A DNA stretch of 64,000 nt. Source: Acanthopleura granulata. Taxonomy: Eukaryota; Mollusca; Polyplacophora; Chitonida; Chitonidae. Below the pieces are notes generated by a model. The model worked only from the letters and a program-made list of their open reading frames with translations, searched no databases and was not told where the DNA came from. The translations under genes were made by a program, and so were the position numbers. This document shows, piece by piece, positions 1 through 12,006 of the stretch. Each line of letters opens with the position of its first letter. The stretch's first letter is position 1. Location: assembly GCA_016165875.1 (NCBI GenBank), contig JABBOT010000001.1:42655879-42719878 (forward strand). Direction: 5' to 3'.

Positions 1-1697
1 CCTACTGGATAAATTTACAATTCCACACCAAAACAGCATATTATGACAGTTATTTACAATGAAAATGCATTGTTGTGGAGTGACATCTCAGGTTATTTTG
101 AGTAACTATAGATAAGAGTTCATTATAAAGTCTTGACAAAAAGAAACAAGTACCTTTAAGGTAAGGCAGGTAATCTTCCTCTAATGAGATTAAGGAGTCA
201 TGTATGCTTTAGGAAAAAAATAACCCTGATTGAAGTTCAACTCTGCCGGGGACGCTTATCAAAAAAATTCCTAAAATAAATGGAATATAGCATGTTGTGA
301 CGGTGAGGTTAAAGTTCATTGCCAATAAAGCAAATGTCTCCTGTAGACTTATTCATCTAACTGGAGTTTCAAACTGTACTAAAAACATTTCTCTTTTACA
401 GTACAAAGGTGATCAGCTTTAGGGGTGAAGGTCATGTTTACTGGTGAAGGTCAGGAAGTACCACTCTTCTCCAGGTACAAAACGAGCCACAGGACAAAGT
501 AAAGACAACACTGTACTGGGTTTACACTTACCCGGGCACCTGAGAAGGGGATACTATGTACATTAGGTCTGTTTTCACACATCTACATGTAGGCTGCTAG
601 CATAAGAGTAATCCTCCCATGTCCTTTAAGTTTGTCACAATACATACTACCACACTACTACAACAGTTTACTGTTGGAGTGGAAACTATTCTGCAGGGAA
701 CTGTTTTTAGAGGATAAGACCTGGTTAATGTTTATTTCCAACAATTTCTAATACTATGCAAATTATCATAGTTATTTTTTCATTTATTTTATTATTATTT
801 TTTTTTTAACCCAACAGAAGTTTAGGTAAACTAGCTCTTGACACAGTTTCAGCACATCATCATTCCCAAGAGCAATGTCAGATCAGGGTTGCTAATTTTG
901 GTCGCTATTATCAAAGGCCCCAGCTATTTTTCATGTTGCCAGCTAGGTAGTAAGGCTGAAAAAAGCTATAAAGGCACAAGTGGATAACCATGTGTAGATG
1001 ATATGCTGGCAATCAATCTCGGGAAATGACCCATTGCACCAATTAGTTTGACAAGAATTGATAGGTGATTTGAAACTGCTGTTAATGTTATGTCTTTCTA
1101 AATTAAGACAGGCACATAACATTAATATTAGCACCATTTTCTCAGCAATCAGAAAGTATGTCTTCAGGTTATTAAGAAGTTTAAATATACTCATGACAGC
1201 ATTACCAAATCAAAGTAATGACGCATAGATATGACTTGGTACAGGGCAGACAAGCAACATTAGCCACATATCTGTGGAACAATATAACATTAGCAACGTC
1301 ACAAATTTAGGTTCAAAGTCCATAAACGTGTAAAATAGTCAAGAATACCTGTTTCCTAAACCACTTTATACTATGTGGTTTAACTATGTGTATTACCTAT
1401 GTGTACATGTCACATGTCGCAAGCTTTCATTTGTAGTCACAAAAAAAGGTACCCAGGTCATGCCTTTGTTACATTTTGTTTAAGATGGACAAAAAGGTTA
1501 AAAAAAGTCATAAAGTGGATCCTATTACAATGGAAAAAGTCTTAAGCTCCTATCTGAAATTTCATCACTTTATAGCAACTCCATAATGGGCTCTAATTCT
1601 CACATAGTAATTTCATTACCAAAAAACTCATCATTTCACACTGGTCATAAGAGGCAAAATTGAGGACAAAAAAGTTAACACTTATTTTTCTACAAAC
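1..1697. other. Intron/3' flank of the ZIP gene
   Basis: No exon of the transporter could be recognised here, and the histidine-rich metal-binding exon is absent. An AT-rich run with a T tract sits near 770-810. Bases about 905-945 resemble 16355-16405 (AAAGGCCCC then CTATTTTTC), which suggests a dispersed repeat. Confidence 0.5.
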
Positions 1698-2653
1698 CTT
1701 TTTGAATTCCATGAGAAATTGAAGAAATTTTTCTATAAGAAAGAATAGGTATATTCCTCCCATGACAGTAGTTGCCTTCCATATGTAGTCTGAATGATTT
1801 TCATCTGTCACAAGGTTAAAAGCCTGAAAATGAAAACTTGAGTGTAACAAAACTGTAAATATTTTAATCATTTTCTACTCTCAACAAGCTGAGAATACCT
1901 TTGTTAACATTTCTTCAACTGGCCAAGAGGTAAGAATTACTTTGCAAAGCCAAGAAAAAGGTGACCTCTAGAAAATAATTCATACCTTTATACAATGAAA
2001 CTTTAATGTTTATTCAGCTGTCATAAAGTCCAACTGAAATATAGTAATTAAAATACCGTCAATGTTCTTCCTTTGTGCTGCTTTACACCATTCTATAAAA
2101 TGATAAATTCAAATAATTGCATACAAAATAATAAACAAGTACTTCATACTATTTTACCCTTTGAAATAGAACTTGGTCAAGACATCTTACGATAATAAAT
2201 TCACACTAGAAATATGATTACACATCATGTACCTCTGGAATAAGAAATAGAAGTCCACTGCCTGCCAGACTTCCCACAGCCAGTCCCAGCATAAACATCA
2301 GTATGTGTTTGTAGAAGCTAGACTTCATAAAGGGTAAAACAATGGCTCCCCCCAGTGAACAGACATTGATGATTGAGACAAAGATGAATCCATAGCCCCA
2401 GGCTAAAACACACAAAGACAAACAATTACACTGTACTGTCTCATCCCAGGCCATCATCCAAACAAATGCTATAAATAGCCTTAACATTTAACAAAGAAAC
2501 ACTTTCAATGAGTTAAATAATGTATGCCCATATACATGTGATATTATGTACATTTAGTGCATCCTAAACAATCCACAGTTTTGTCATACATCAATCGCCT
2601 GCACCCCCTCCTTTCCTCTCAACCAATCTTATAATTTCAGGTGGCATACATTA

Positions 2654-2695
<42 letters not shown>

Positions 2696-5328
2696 GTGTA
2701 TATACACATACATATTAATGTACACTTGATTTTCGGCCAAACAACTGTTATTTTCATACTCCACGGTGTGCCATATGGACACTGAAATGATCAGTGTGGG
2801 AGATATCACATTTGAGATCTGAGATCTGTTTCATTCTTTACAGGTCAGCTTTCAGAAACACAAATGTGGAAAATAGGCTGGGAACATGGCCTATGGTTCT
2901 CACAGCTAGGCAGGTCTGATTGTTCAAATCAGGAAGGTCTACACTTCATAGTAATCGGAAAGTATAAGGCTTAGAGACCCACAGACCATGAGTTTCAGAA
3001 TGAATGATTTCACTGACATTTCAATGGGCATAGCTTAAGGGTTATTCACATGTGTCAGATGAGAGTACAGTAGAAAAAACATATATCTAAGCCTAAACTT
3101 AAAACCTATTATTTAAACCTAAAATATATACTATTCAATGCCTCTCCATGATGTGGCTGAAATAGTGCTAATGTGGCAATAAACACCAACCATTTGTTAA
3201 ACAGCATTTTCATTTACATGTAATAAATAACCAACCTGTGCACATTTTTTTTGTTAGACACTAAATGTATGCAATGAATTTTACTTTATTTGAAAACTAC
3301 ATGTACTTCCAGTAGATGGCATAATCATATATGAATATGTGGAAAATTTAAAAAGGTAATATATCATCCTATAAACCCCAGATGAGTCAGGGCACATGTC
3401 CGTGATCTGGTGAAGCACATTTGGCAATGTCATGTTTTACAATGTTCTATAACTGAAAAAAAACCATCTTGACCCATTTCTTTCATAATAGTAATTCAAG
3501 ATTGTCAGCTCAAGTTTTTACTTTCCTTTGTGCAGCTAGCCCCTCAGTATGCACAAAATGCATTAAAGTAACAGTACCCTACAATTTTAGAGTTACTGCG
3601 CAGTACCTAAAATACAGAGAAAAATACATGAGAAAAAGCAACCACTGACTAGAAAGGCTAGATGGTCTTTCTTTAACATGGAATTCCTCCAGATCTGTGT
3701 GAGTGTTACGGCAGTTGTGAGCTTGATACACTAGGGCTGGTGACAGTCTCTGTAAGTCACTTCCAAACACACCTAGGTCCCCTGGTATAGAGAAAAGGGC
3801 CAACAACCCTGATGCATTCAGACACTGAAAGAGAAATACATATGTCTGTGTTGTCAAAAAAAGCTTCAAAATGGAGATTATATATATTTACATGTACATT
3901 TGCACATAAAAATATATAATACATGGGTGCAGTCATTGATCGTTTCTTTTTTCGTGATTACAAATGTTCATCTTCCTTGATTTATAATTTTGTTGGGGTC
4001 ACCTTAAAAGGACAGTGAATAGTCACTGAATTGCTGGTGTGAGAGATATACAACATTCAGGCTACAAATCTTAGTTCAAGCTAAATTTAAGGAACTGTAC
4101 ATTTATTTAAGTGTCACCAAGGGTACAAGGTTTAATCCAGTAAAACCTTTCTCCACTATTTGCCAATCAGTATTCACTCTGTATCCCTTTAAACATGTTA
4201 AATGCCCTATTTGAGTTTATTTCATATAAACGAATAGAACATTCAAAAATGGTATTGGCAGTCTGTCAAGTATTAGGAAATGTGCAATGTTTTATCAGAT
4301 GGGACGGGTGGGAGATAAATGTGATGTTATATCATAGTAGATCAGTGTGGGGTGGAAGAGTAAGGGGGTGAGATGTGATAGGAGCATGGGAATGGCGATG
4401 CTGTTTTCAGGAGTCCTGCATTTGGGCCAAGAACAATTTTCTTTCCCAAACCTCAATGTGCAGTAGTGTAAAGCTTCTGTTTCCAATCATAAGTATTGTA
4501 AAACTGCTGTACGCGTATATTTAACAAGCACTCTTATATTTAATACTGTACTTCATTATGTGATATCCAGTTTACTATGACCAAGACTACAAAGTGTATT
4601 ATTTAGCGAAATTTTCTAAGTTTTTTTCAAATGTCATTTAATGACTTTCTCAGTAATAAAACTGTTTTGTAATTTTACTTTTAAATAAAGCTTAATAAAA
4701 AGCAGAAACTTACCAGCTGGTCTATGCAGTTTGTTTCATTTTGCCCTCCCTGATTCAGAGTATTACACCCAAACACAGAGGTAGGGGAGATGCCTTTGTT
4801 CACTTGTACACCTACATGTGCTTCAACATTCCGACAAGTTCGCTCTGCCTTCATGGCTGCTAGGACTGTATCCAGCTGATTGACTGTTAGTGTTTCATTA
4901 TTACCAAACTCGTACAAAAGACTTTGAACAAATACTCTCTCAGGATAAGGCAATGTCAGTTCTGCTGAGGCCAGTGGGGTATATAAAAACATAAGAACAC
5001 TTAAAGTTAGCATGATTAAAAGATAATGCTGAAATGGCAACAGATTGTGCCCTAGTCTCCTGAAGCGGACCCAGTTATTCGTTGGCATCTGTGTATTCTC
5101 CGGGAGAAGACTGTCAGTGTTGCAGTAGAAACTGTCACTAGCACACTTAGTGGTACTCGCACTAGGCCCACATCTACCACTGCCAATGATCCCTCGCACT
5201 CTAGTGTACTCGTACTCCTTCCTCCGGGAGCAGAAATGGGTCATTCGAGTATCCAGGTAATGACAGGTCGAATGAATCGTCGTCTCAGCACCATCGCCAC
5301 CGCTGTGCATATACGTGACACTATTCAT
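1698..5328 (-). CDS. SLC39A8/14-like: ZIP8/ZIP14-type zinc/metal transporter, 5' exons (partial)
   Basis: Four exons are visible: 4714-5328, about 3650-3824, 2233-2402 and 1698-1823, with phases 0, 1 and 0 at the three junctions. Family knowledge: LIV-1-subfamily ZIP proteins import Zn, Fe or Mn across plasma or endosomal membranes. Seen here: a hydrophobic leader (LLIMLTLSVLMFLY), an ectodomain with the family-like stretch YEFGNNETLTVNQLDTVL and paired Cys, then the hallmark TM1 block WGYGFIFVSIINVCSLGGA followed by PFMKSSFYKH and a TM2 ending in LIPE. The last visible exon carries GGIYLFFLIEKFLQFL (TM3). The metal-site exon (HELP/EEFPHE type) and later TMs are not in the window, so they should lie beyond base 1. 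The start is uncertain: Met at 5328 gives an 80-residue pre-leader, while Met at 5086-5088 puts the signal peptide near the N-terminus and is my preferred start. The exon 2 donor is ambiguous: 3650 keeps phase with exon 3, while a stronger-looking GT after 3607 does not. Confidence 0.85.
2657..2692. repeat. (CA)n microsatellite
   Basis: An uninterrupted CA run in the intron of the ZIP-like gene, flanked by ATATGTGTATATACA on the 3' side. Confidence 0.95.
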
Positions 5329-5421
5329 GGTCGGTAGTACACCGCCGTGAGGTTAGAGTACTAAACAGGTAAAATGTTATTCGGCTGCACAAAAATAGAT
5401 TGTGTGTGACATGCAGGGCTG

Positions 5422-5679
5422 GTGTCAAGCGACGTGACGTGGTCCGACCAGAGAATCGCTGGTTCACGGAGGTACAGTTCATCGGCGTTGTTTATGTCCC
5501 CTTTTCACTCATTACGACGGGTTGAGAGTCTCGATGAATTAAACATGTTAATTATACAATTGCGTATTTTGGGTACAACACGCCTTACGGACACGATGGT
5601 CAAGTACTTGCATCGCGACATGGCGGACGATATGCGTTTCTCCGTTCCAGTCCCAGAACAGGCAACTGAGATTGGGTAA
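5422..5679 (+). other. Possible first exon of a divergent transcript
   Basis: An 85-codon frame opens 94 bp from the outermost ZIP ATG on the opposite strand. Inside it, an ATGGCGGACGA start at 5621 is followed by codons for MADDMRFSVPVPEQATEIG and a plausible donor (GG|GTAAAA) near 5675. CpG content is locally high, as expected at a promoter. I could not find a downstream exon in phase, and the product is not recognised. It may equally be 5' untranslated or promoter sequence. Confidence 0.22.
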
Positions 5680-5855
5680 AATTCCACCGTTCAGTAGAAA
5701 ATATTTTAAGTGTAAAACTGGCTCTTTGATGCCTGAAAATATTTTTCATTTGGTCTTGGTGCGATTTTTGAACAATATTGTATCACGATAGACGCCACAG
5801 TTGAAAGACTACCCGCTGTAAGGAGTATGTAACCAACTAATGAATATGCATGTCA

Positions 5856-5863
5856 TGACGTCA
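5856..5863. promoter_or_regulatory. CRE octamer TGACGTCA
   Basis: A full palindromic cAMP-response element about 530 bp upstream of the outer ZIP start. Further identical octamers occur at 8041, 35251, 37957 and 43017. Only sequence identity supports this call. Confidence 0.35.
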
Positions 5864-6111
5864 CGTTTCTGAGTCTTCTCCTCATGTTTTACCATGCACC
5901 AATTTCAGCAAACAGCTTTTTTCAAAGTACATGTATCATCTTTGTGGCCCAGAGAAATACCCCAGCATACATGTACCAAGATTTCACTCCCAGCACATCC
6001 GAAAAGGGTACTAAAATAGATAAATGGTGTGTTGTAGGATCGTAAACAATCACGAGTGTCCGAAAAATGTGGTACCAGTACATGTATACATGTAGTACAA
6101 AAATCTCTCAT

Positions 6112-6330
6112 TTGATTATTTGATCGGTGTTTTACGCCGTACTCAAGAATATTGCACTTATACGACGGCGGCTAGTATAATGATGGACTGAGAAAACCCA
6201 CGACCATCCGCAGGTTGCTGGCAGACCTTTCGGAGAGGAAGCTAGTATGAGCTGAACAGCAACAATATTGGTGAGAGACACAGTCATATCGCCGCGCTGC
6301 CGCGCTAACCCCCTGGGCCACGGAGGCCCC
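6112..6330 (-). mobile_element. tRNA-headed SINE (near full length)
   Basis: Reads on the minus strand from a tRNA-like head (GGCCTCCGTGGCCCAGGG) to the tail box CGGCGTAAAACACCGATC. It belongs to the same family as the reference copy at 55319-55584. Confidence 0.85.
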
Positions 6331-6450
6331 TCTCGTATTTGTATCGCATTACATTCTATAATGTAGCTACATGCATAGGAGGCCCTTCTATTATTTGTAT
6401 CGCAATACATTCTATAACGTAGCTAGTACCCTCGCGACTCCATACTTGTG

Positions 6451-6690
6451 TTTTATTTATTTATTTATTTATTTGATTGGTGTTTTACGCCGTTCTCAAG
6501 AACATTTCATACGCATATTATTCATGTCATGGTAGAGGAAAATGGACACAGCCAGGGAAAATCCGTGACCATCCGCATGTTGCTCTCAGACCTTTCCACG
6601 TGTGAGTTGGATATGACTGCAAAGAAGCCACCTTGAGCTGGATTAGAACACAGCAATCGCATTAATGAGAGATACCTGAGTCATTACCCT
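6451..6690 (-). mobile_element. SINE, diverged head
   Basis: A (TTTA)n tail, then TTGGTGTTTTACGCCG and the middle region (ACCATCCGCATGTTGCT). The tRNA-like head has decayed. It lies 120 bp from the previous copy in the same orientation. Confidence 0.75.
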
Positions 6691-6725
6691 ATTTAACTGT
6701 ATTTTAGTATGGCCTTTACGAAAAA

Positions 6726-6975
6726 GACTCACATAAAATCTCTTGAGTTTCTTGTAAGAAACTTACGGTACTAGAATCATAAGGTCATATGAGATCTCAC
6801 ATGAGAAATTTCAGTTGCAAATGACATGCAGAAAGAAAAATCTCACGTAAGATCTTATGAGTTCTCACCAGACATCTCATATGTGAAATTATGAGTTCTC
6901 ACATGAGATCTCATATGGAAACTTACAAGTTCTCACACGAGATTTGCCATGAGAACTTTCATAAATTGTCTCATT
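6726..6975. repeat. Palindromic short-motif cluster (AGATCTCATATGAGA type)
   Basis: Many overlapping variants of TTCTCACATGAGATCTCATA alternate with AACTTAC spacers, so both strands read almost alike. A short related patch is at 7988-8025, and a cousin (ATCTTATGAGATCTTA) is at 23120-23262. Confidence 0.7.
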
Positions 6976-7466
6976 TGTATAACATGCATTTATGCAAGTA
7001 GCCCATACAAATACATAAAATTGCAGAACATGAAATTTCAGTGATTTTCTAATGCCTAACACTTGACTCATAAAATTGTTTGCTATATGTACTTTGTATT
7101 AGTTCATGTATATCACAGAAACTGACAGAATAACACATGAATGAGGCCCTGCATGTGGGCCTTAACATCATGATTTTACAAACCCGGCATCATAGAATAA
7201 GACCTCACTCACTGTGGACCAGATGTGGCTTCAGACTGAAAACTGATCATCTACCATGTATACTGGTGCAGTTACCATACTGAACATACTGACTGTAATG
7301 GTATGAATGTGTCCCGGTTATTGCACGTTCACACATCACAGGTTGTTAGTTAAATTACACCTCAAGACGACTCGCTGCAGTTTTAGTATATTCCATTCCC
7401 TGCATAAGTTAGTCATTACTCACAGTGTACAGCTGAAACTCCATCAAGAGCTGTTCGTTGAATTGT

Positions 7467-7492
7467 AAAAAAAAAAAAAAAAAAAAAAAAAA
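7467..7492. repeat. poly(A) run
   Basis: About 26 consecutive A. No adjacent coding exon was found, so this may be an old retroposon tail or a simple-sequence slip. Confidence 0.9.
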
Positions 7493-7628
7493 CCGTTTGT
7501 GTAGGTGTAAAGCTCCTGTGTCATCCTTTGTACAGTAGTTAATCATGTACATTTCCTAGAGACCCACATCCATACTCCACAAAGACTGCTAATGACTTGT
7601 TGGAGATTTGAGTCTTTTCCCTCCAGAT

Positions 7629-7882
7629 TTTATTTATGTATTTGATTGGTACTCAAGGCTATTTTACTTATACGACGGCGTTCAGTATTGTGGTGGGAGG
7701 AAAGCGAGCAAGGCCCACTGGAAACACACAACCATCTGCAGGTTGCAGGCAGACCTTCCCACATACGGCCGAAGAGGAAGTCAGCATCAGCTGGACTTGA
7801 ATTCACAGTGACCATATTGGTGGAAGGCTTATGTGTCATTATTCTGCGCTAGCGCGCTAACTAACTGAGCCACGGAGGCCCC
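7629..7882 (-). mobile_element. tRNA-headed SINE, near full length
   Basis: The tail box is shortened (ATTGGTACTCAAGGC), but the body and the head, ending CTGAGCCACGGAGGCCCC on the plus strand, are well kept. Confidence 0.85.
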
Positions 7883-8726
7883 ATACCCTCCAAAATGTAA
7901 TGTCAGATTACAGAGATTGGTTAGTGTGACTGTCTAGTCCTGTAGTGATTGGATTAGAATATAAAACACGTTTTGAAATACTGTCCAAGAATCTTATGAC
8001 AATCTTATGAGAAACTTACGAGAATATGCACATGCATGAGTGACGTCATCTTACATCATCTAAAAGCAGCAGCATGTACCTGGTTGTAGCATATAATTTC
8101 TTATTTTCGCATTTTCATAGTCAAAGATTTTCTTCTTCTCACATTCTCATTTTTGTTAATTTCACATTTTCGCGTTTTTGCATTCTTACTTTCTTTTGTT
8201 CCTAATTTCTCACAATACAAAGTGGCACAAATCAGCCACCACATTTTAGCCATAAACTGTGGAATGAGATTCGCTAACTGGTTGGAAATCCATGACCTCT
8301 CACACTGATGGTGTGTACGCTATTAGAACTGATATGTCCATAAAGTTTGTGTTACTAAACGTTATTACTGTGTTGGATGTTATTGTTGTGTGGTTAGGAG
8401 TGTCATGTGAAGAGGCAAAGCCTGGCGGGTAAAAGCAATCTTATTAAAATCGGATCGTGTGTCCACTACGCTAAGACGGCATAGCCCAGACAGAACTAAG
8501 GATATGATTTTAATGAGATTGGGATGAAGGCTGTAGACAACTCTGGTTAGCTGTGTAATGTACAGACCTAATAACTTTAAAGTGACTCTACTTTTTTTTT
8601 TAACACAGCCTGCTCCTTACTGAAGTATCTTCTCTCACAGTAGAGGGTGGGTAGGCCTGGATATAAACAATAAATACAATTCAGCCCACTAACTAGACTC
8701 CTTTATTTTTGTTTGACGATCGATGA

Positions 8727-8990
8727 ATTTACTTATTTATTTCACTGTTCTTTTTACATTGTACTCAAGAATATGTCATTTATATGACAGTTGCGTGCAT
8801 TATGGCGGGAGAAAACAGGGCAGAGCCCGGGGAAAACCTACGACCACCTGCAGGTTGCTGACGGACCTCCGCACGTACAGCCTGAGAGGAAGCCTGAACA
8901 TAAGCTGGGCTTGAACTCACAGTGATAGTGTTAGTGAGACTCACCTGGGTCATTACGCTGCACTAGCTCTTTAACCCCCTCACCCACAGA
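8727..8990 (-). mobile_element. SINE, older copy
   Basis: The tail box is mutated (TTTTTACATTGTACTCAAGA). The body (CCTGCAGGTTGCTGACGGAC) is clear and the head is degraded. Confidence 0.75.
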
Positions 8991-9574
8991 GAACCAGGTT
9001 GACCGATGAATGCTTTAATTAACAGTTGCCACAGAGAAACGCTAATTCTACTTGTAGTGCAAAAGCTCACTGTGACCACCTTGCTTACTTACCTTGCTTA
9101 ATAAGATCTGTCTTAAGTTAGGAGTTTGTGAAGTACCATGGTGAAGGGCAATGCATTTCTCTGGGCACAACAGCACTTAAAATTACAAGTATATCTTAGC
9201 TCCAGCCATAAACCTGATGGTTATGTAAGTGAGACCTCCATGCCACAGACCTGACACAACACCCCCACCCACTCACATTATACGAACACAAGGCAGTCCA
9301 TCATGTGGTCTATTCCTCAGAGCCTCGCACTAAGTGAGGTAATACCAAAATTTCATAATTAGGCTTTGATACCAGTGAGTAGGACTCGGGAAAGAATGAT
9401 GGATACACAGCTTACAACAGAGCTTATCAACATTATACCATTATGATCTCCTAACCCACTGCTTAAAAAGTGACACTTGGTAAAAATTCTAAAAATCTTC
9501 TGTACGTATGGTTGTAAATGCAACAGTGACTGGAAAACTAAATGTGCACACTGCAAACATGAACTGAAAAATGG

Positions 9575-9819
9575 ATTTATTTTTATCTGATTGGTGTTTT
9601 ACATCGTACTCAAGAATACTTCACTTATACCACATGGACCAGCATTAAGGTGAAGCCCGGGGAAAACCCACAACTGTCTGCAGATGGCTGGCGGACCTTC
9701 CCAGATACGGCCGGAGAGGAAGCCAGCAAGAGCTGGGCTTGAACTCACAGCCACCGCATTGGTGACAGGCTCCTGGGTTATTATGCTGACACACTAACCA
9801 ACTGAGCCATGGAGGCCCC
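9575..9819 (-). mobile_element. tRNA-headed SINE, near full length
   Basis: ATTGGTGTTTTACATCGTAC tail box, intact body, and a head ending CTGAGCCATGGAGGCCCC. Confidence 0.85.
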
Positions 9820-12006
9820 AACTGCAAAATAGAGATACCAAGCAAAAATCTAGTCATGACTCAAAAACTTATACCTTGGCTCAACTAGTTTAATCTAGAA
9901 GAAAGCAAATCAACATTATTTTAGAAAATTTGGTTTATTTTCCTGAAGTCCCTCTCATATGTGAGTAAATAAATGAATGAATAAATTCTAGATAAACCTG
10001 ACAGCGTTTCAGACCAGACATACAGGGCTTGTATCAACACAGGCACCAATGCATACACAGGGATGTTTGTTCTAGTGAGGGAACATTTTTACTTGTAACA
10101 AATTGACATTAGAGAGTCCAGTAGTGCCACTATTCATCAAAAGTAAGAATACAATACTGAGACAGGCAGATTGCATAATGTCGTCATCACCTGCATACAA
10201 TATGCATTATGGTCTTAAAATACAGTCAGATGGTAAAAGGTGTGGTACTGCCCACAGCAGCAGATGTGCTATACTGGTATATAAAAGGAGGATGAGGAAT
10301 GTCAACTAGTCAGAGAAAGCTCAGCATACATGGTTTACATGTATAAATCAAACAGCAATGATCAAGAGCCAAAAAAAAACACTGAGAGATCAGCACAGTA
10401 TACAATGCATTGATTATCTACCCTCACATGTTTAAACTTGCAATAACTTGTGGAAATAACAGATGTGGCACGAACCAAATGGCACATGCACACTCTCACA
10501 TGGCTCTGTCATGCCTACATATTTTCATGAAAATCTAATGAAAACTGTAGGCCTCACAGGGCTTGTGTTGTTGAGGTAATGACTACACAGACAACCTGTC
10601 GCATTGATATGCTGGAGAGATATAAATGACCATTATAAAGGGGCTGCTGAATGATATTTGTACAGAATGGATACATAACTAAATCTATCTGTAGACATAC
10701 TTACAAACACGTATTCATATAACTTTTGGGGAAGTTTACAACAATAAGAGAACTGGACAGCTTAACAATACTTACTTATTGTATGATAGACTTAAGGCAT
10801 TTAAGACACATTATTTACATATACATCAATTCCAGTTTTCATGATTATGGTTTTTATGTCCTCTTTGATGATGACCATGCATTCAAAAAACATACAAAAA
10901 GTTTGCATCCACAGGATCAAGTTTGCTATCATAGCTGTTTACAAACACAAACATAATTTAATGTGTTTACCCACTGTCTTCAATCTCTTGAGTTTCTGAA
11001 GATTTCTGATGAAAAAAAAAATAATGCAGGCCTGCAATTCAGTTTTGCTTGTAGATCGTTTCACAAAGTAGACATGGTGCACCTTGTAGTTGTGTGTTGT
11101 AATTTCTTGTAAGAACAGAACTGCTATGTACATATGTACACTAAAGCTAGTTCCCTCCAAACACGAAACCCAACATATCAGTGTACTAGAAGAAGAATAC
11201 TTAAGAACTCCTCAGGTCATTTTCTTTCAATTTACATTCTGATTTTCCATTTCATTATTTTTCCTTTAACTCAAAGATGAAAACCAAATTCAAATCATAG
11301 ATACCACAAATTGGACAAAGAGGGAACCAAAAAAGCCATGATGATTTTGTTTCTACTCCTAAGATTGATTACTCACTGAGGGGAGATTACCTGCTGTAAG
11401 TGCACGCCTGTGTTAAATGTCTGTTGTTACCCGCACCTATAGCACCTCAGAGTTAGCAAAAATAAGCAAACATGCAGGCATTGTGGACATAGGTATGCTG
11501 ACAAAAACACTAACCATAATCACCCCGCTATTTCTCTCTTTAAATGAACAAAGCATCAGAAACCTAGCTCATAGCACGGGAATTCTCTGAGGCAGTATTT
11601 TCTGTCTTCTCCGGTTAAACTGGCAGGCTTTAACCTTATCCATACCACTACAGGTATTTTGTATGAACGTTAGCCAAATGGATTAAGAACAAATAAGAGG
11701 CTAACAGTCATGACACTCCATGTCAAAGATGGTTTCAGTGACACAATAGCTTTAGAACCTAGCCACTGACAGTGAATCTGGGAATAGATGCTGTTTTCTG
11801 ATGTGGTAACGAGGGGAGACAACCCATAATGAAATATCAAGGCCACTTCAGCTGGGATACTCTCTTTGAATTCAGTTTGCTTCCATCACAGACTCCAGTC
11901 TGCTGTGTTGGTAACTCTATAGCCTGTTCATGCCAGTAGGACCATGCCAACTGCATGACCGGCCGGGTACATTGAAAAAGTTAGCGAACCTTCAGCAAGA
12001 CCTCCT

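Larger units (their letters stand above)
5700..12006. other. Intergenic region without a recognisable gene
   Basis: The open frames here fall in SINE copies or AT-rich sequence and show no splice-consistent or family-like exons. The content is five minus-strand SINEs (6112-9819), a palindrome-rich patch at 6726-6975, a poly(A) run at 7467-7492 and otherwise unique-looking AT-rich DNA. This should contain the untranslated 3' end of MED29, but I saw no clear poly(A) signal for it. Confidence 0.5.
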
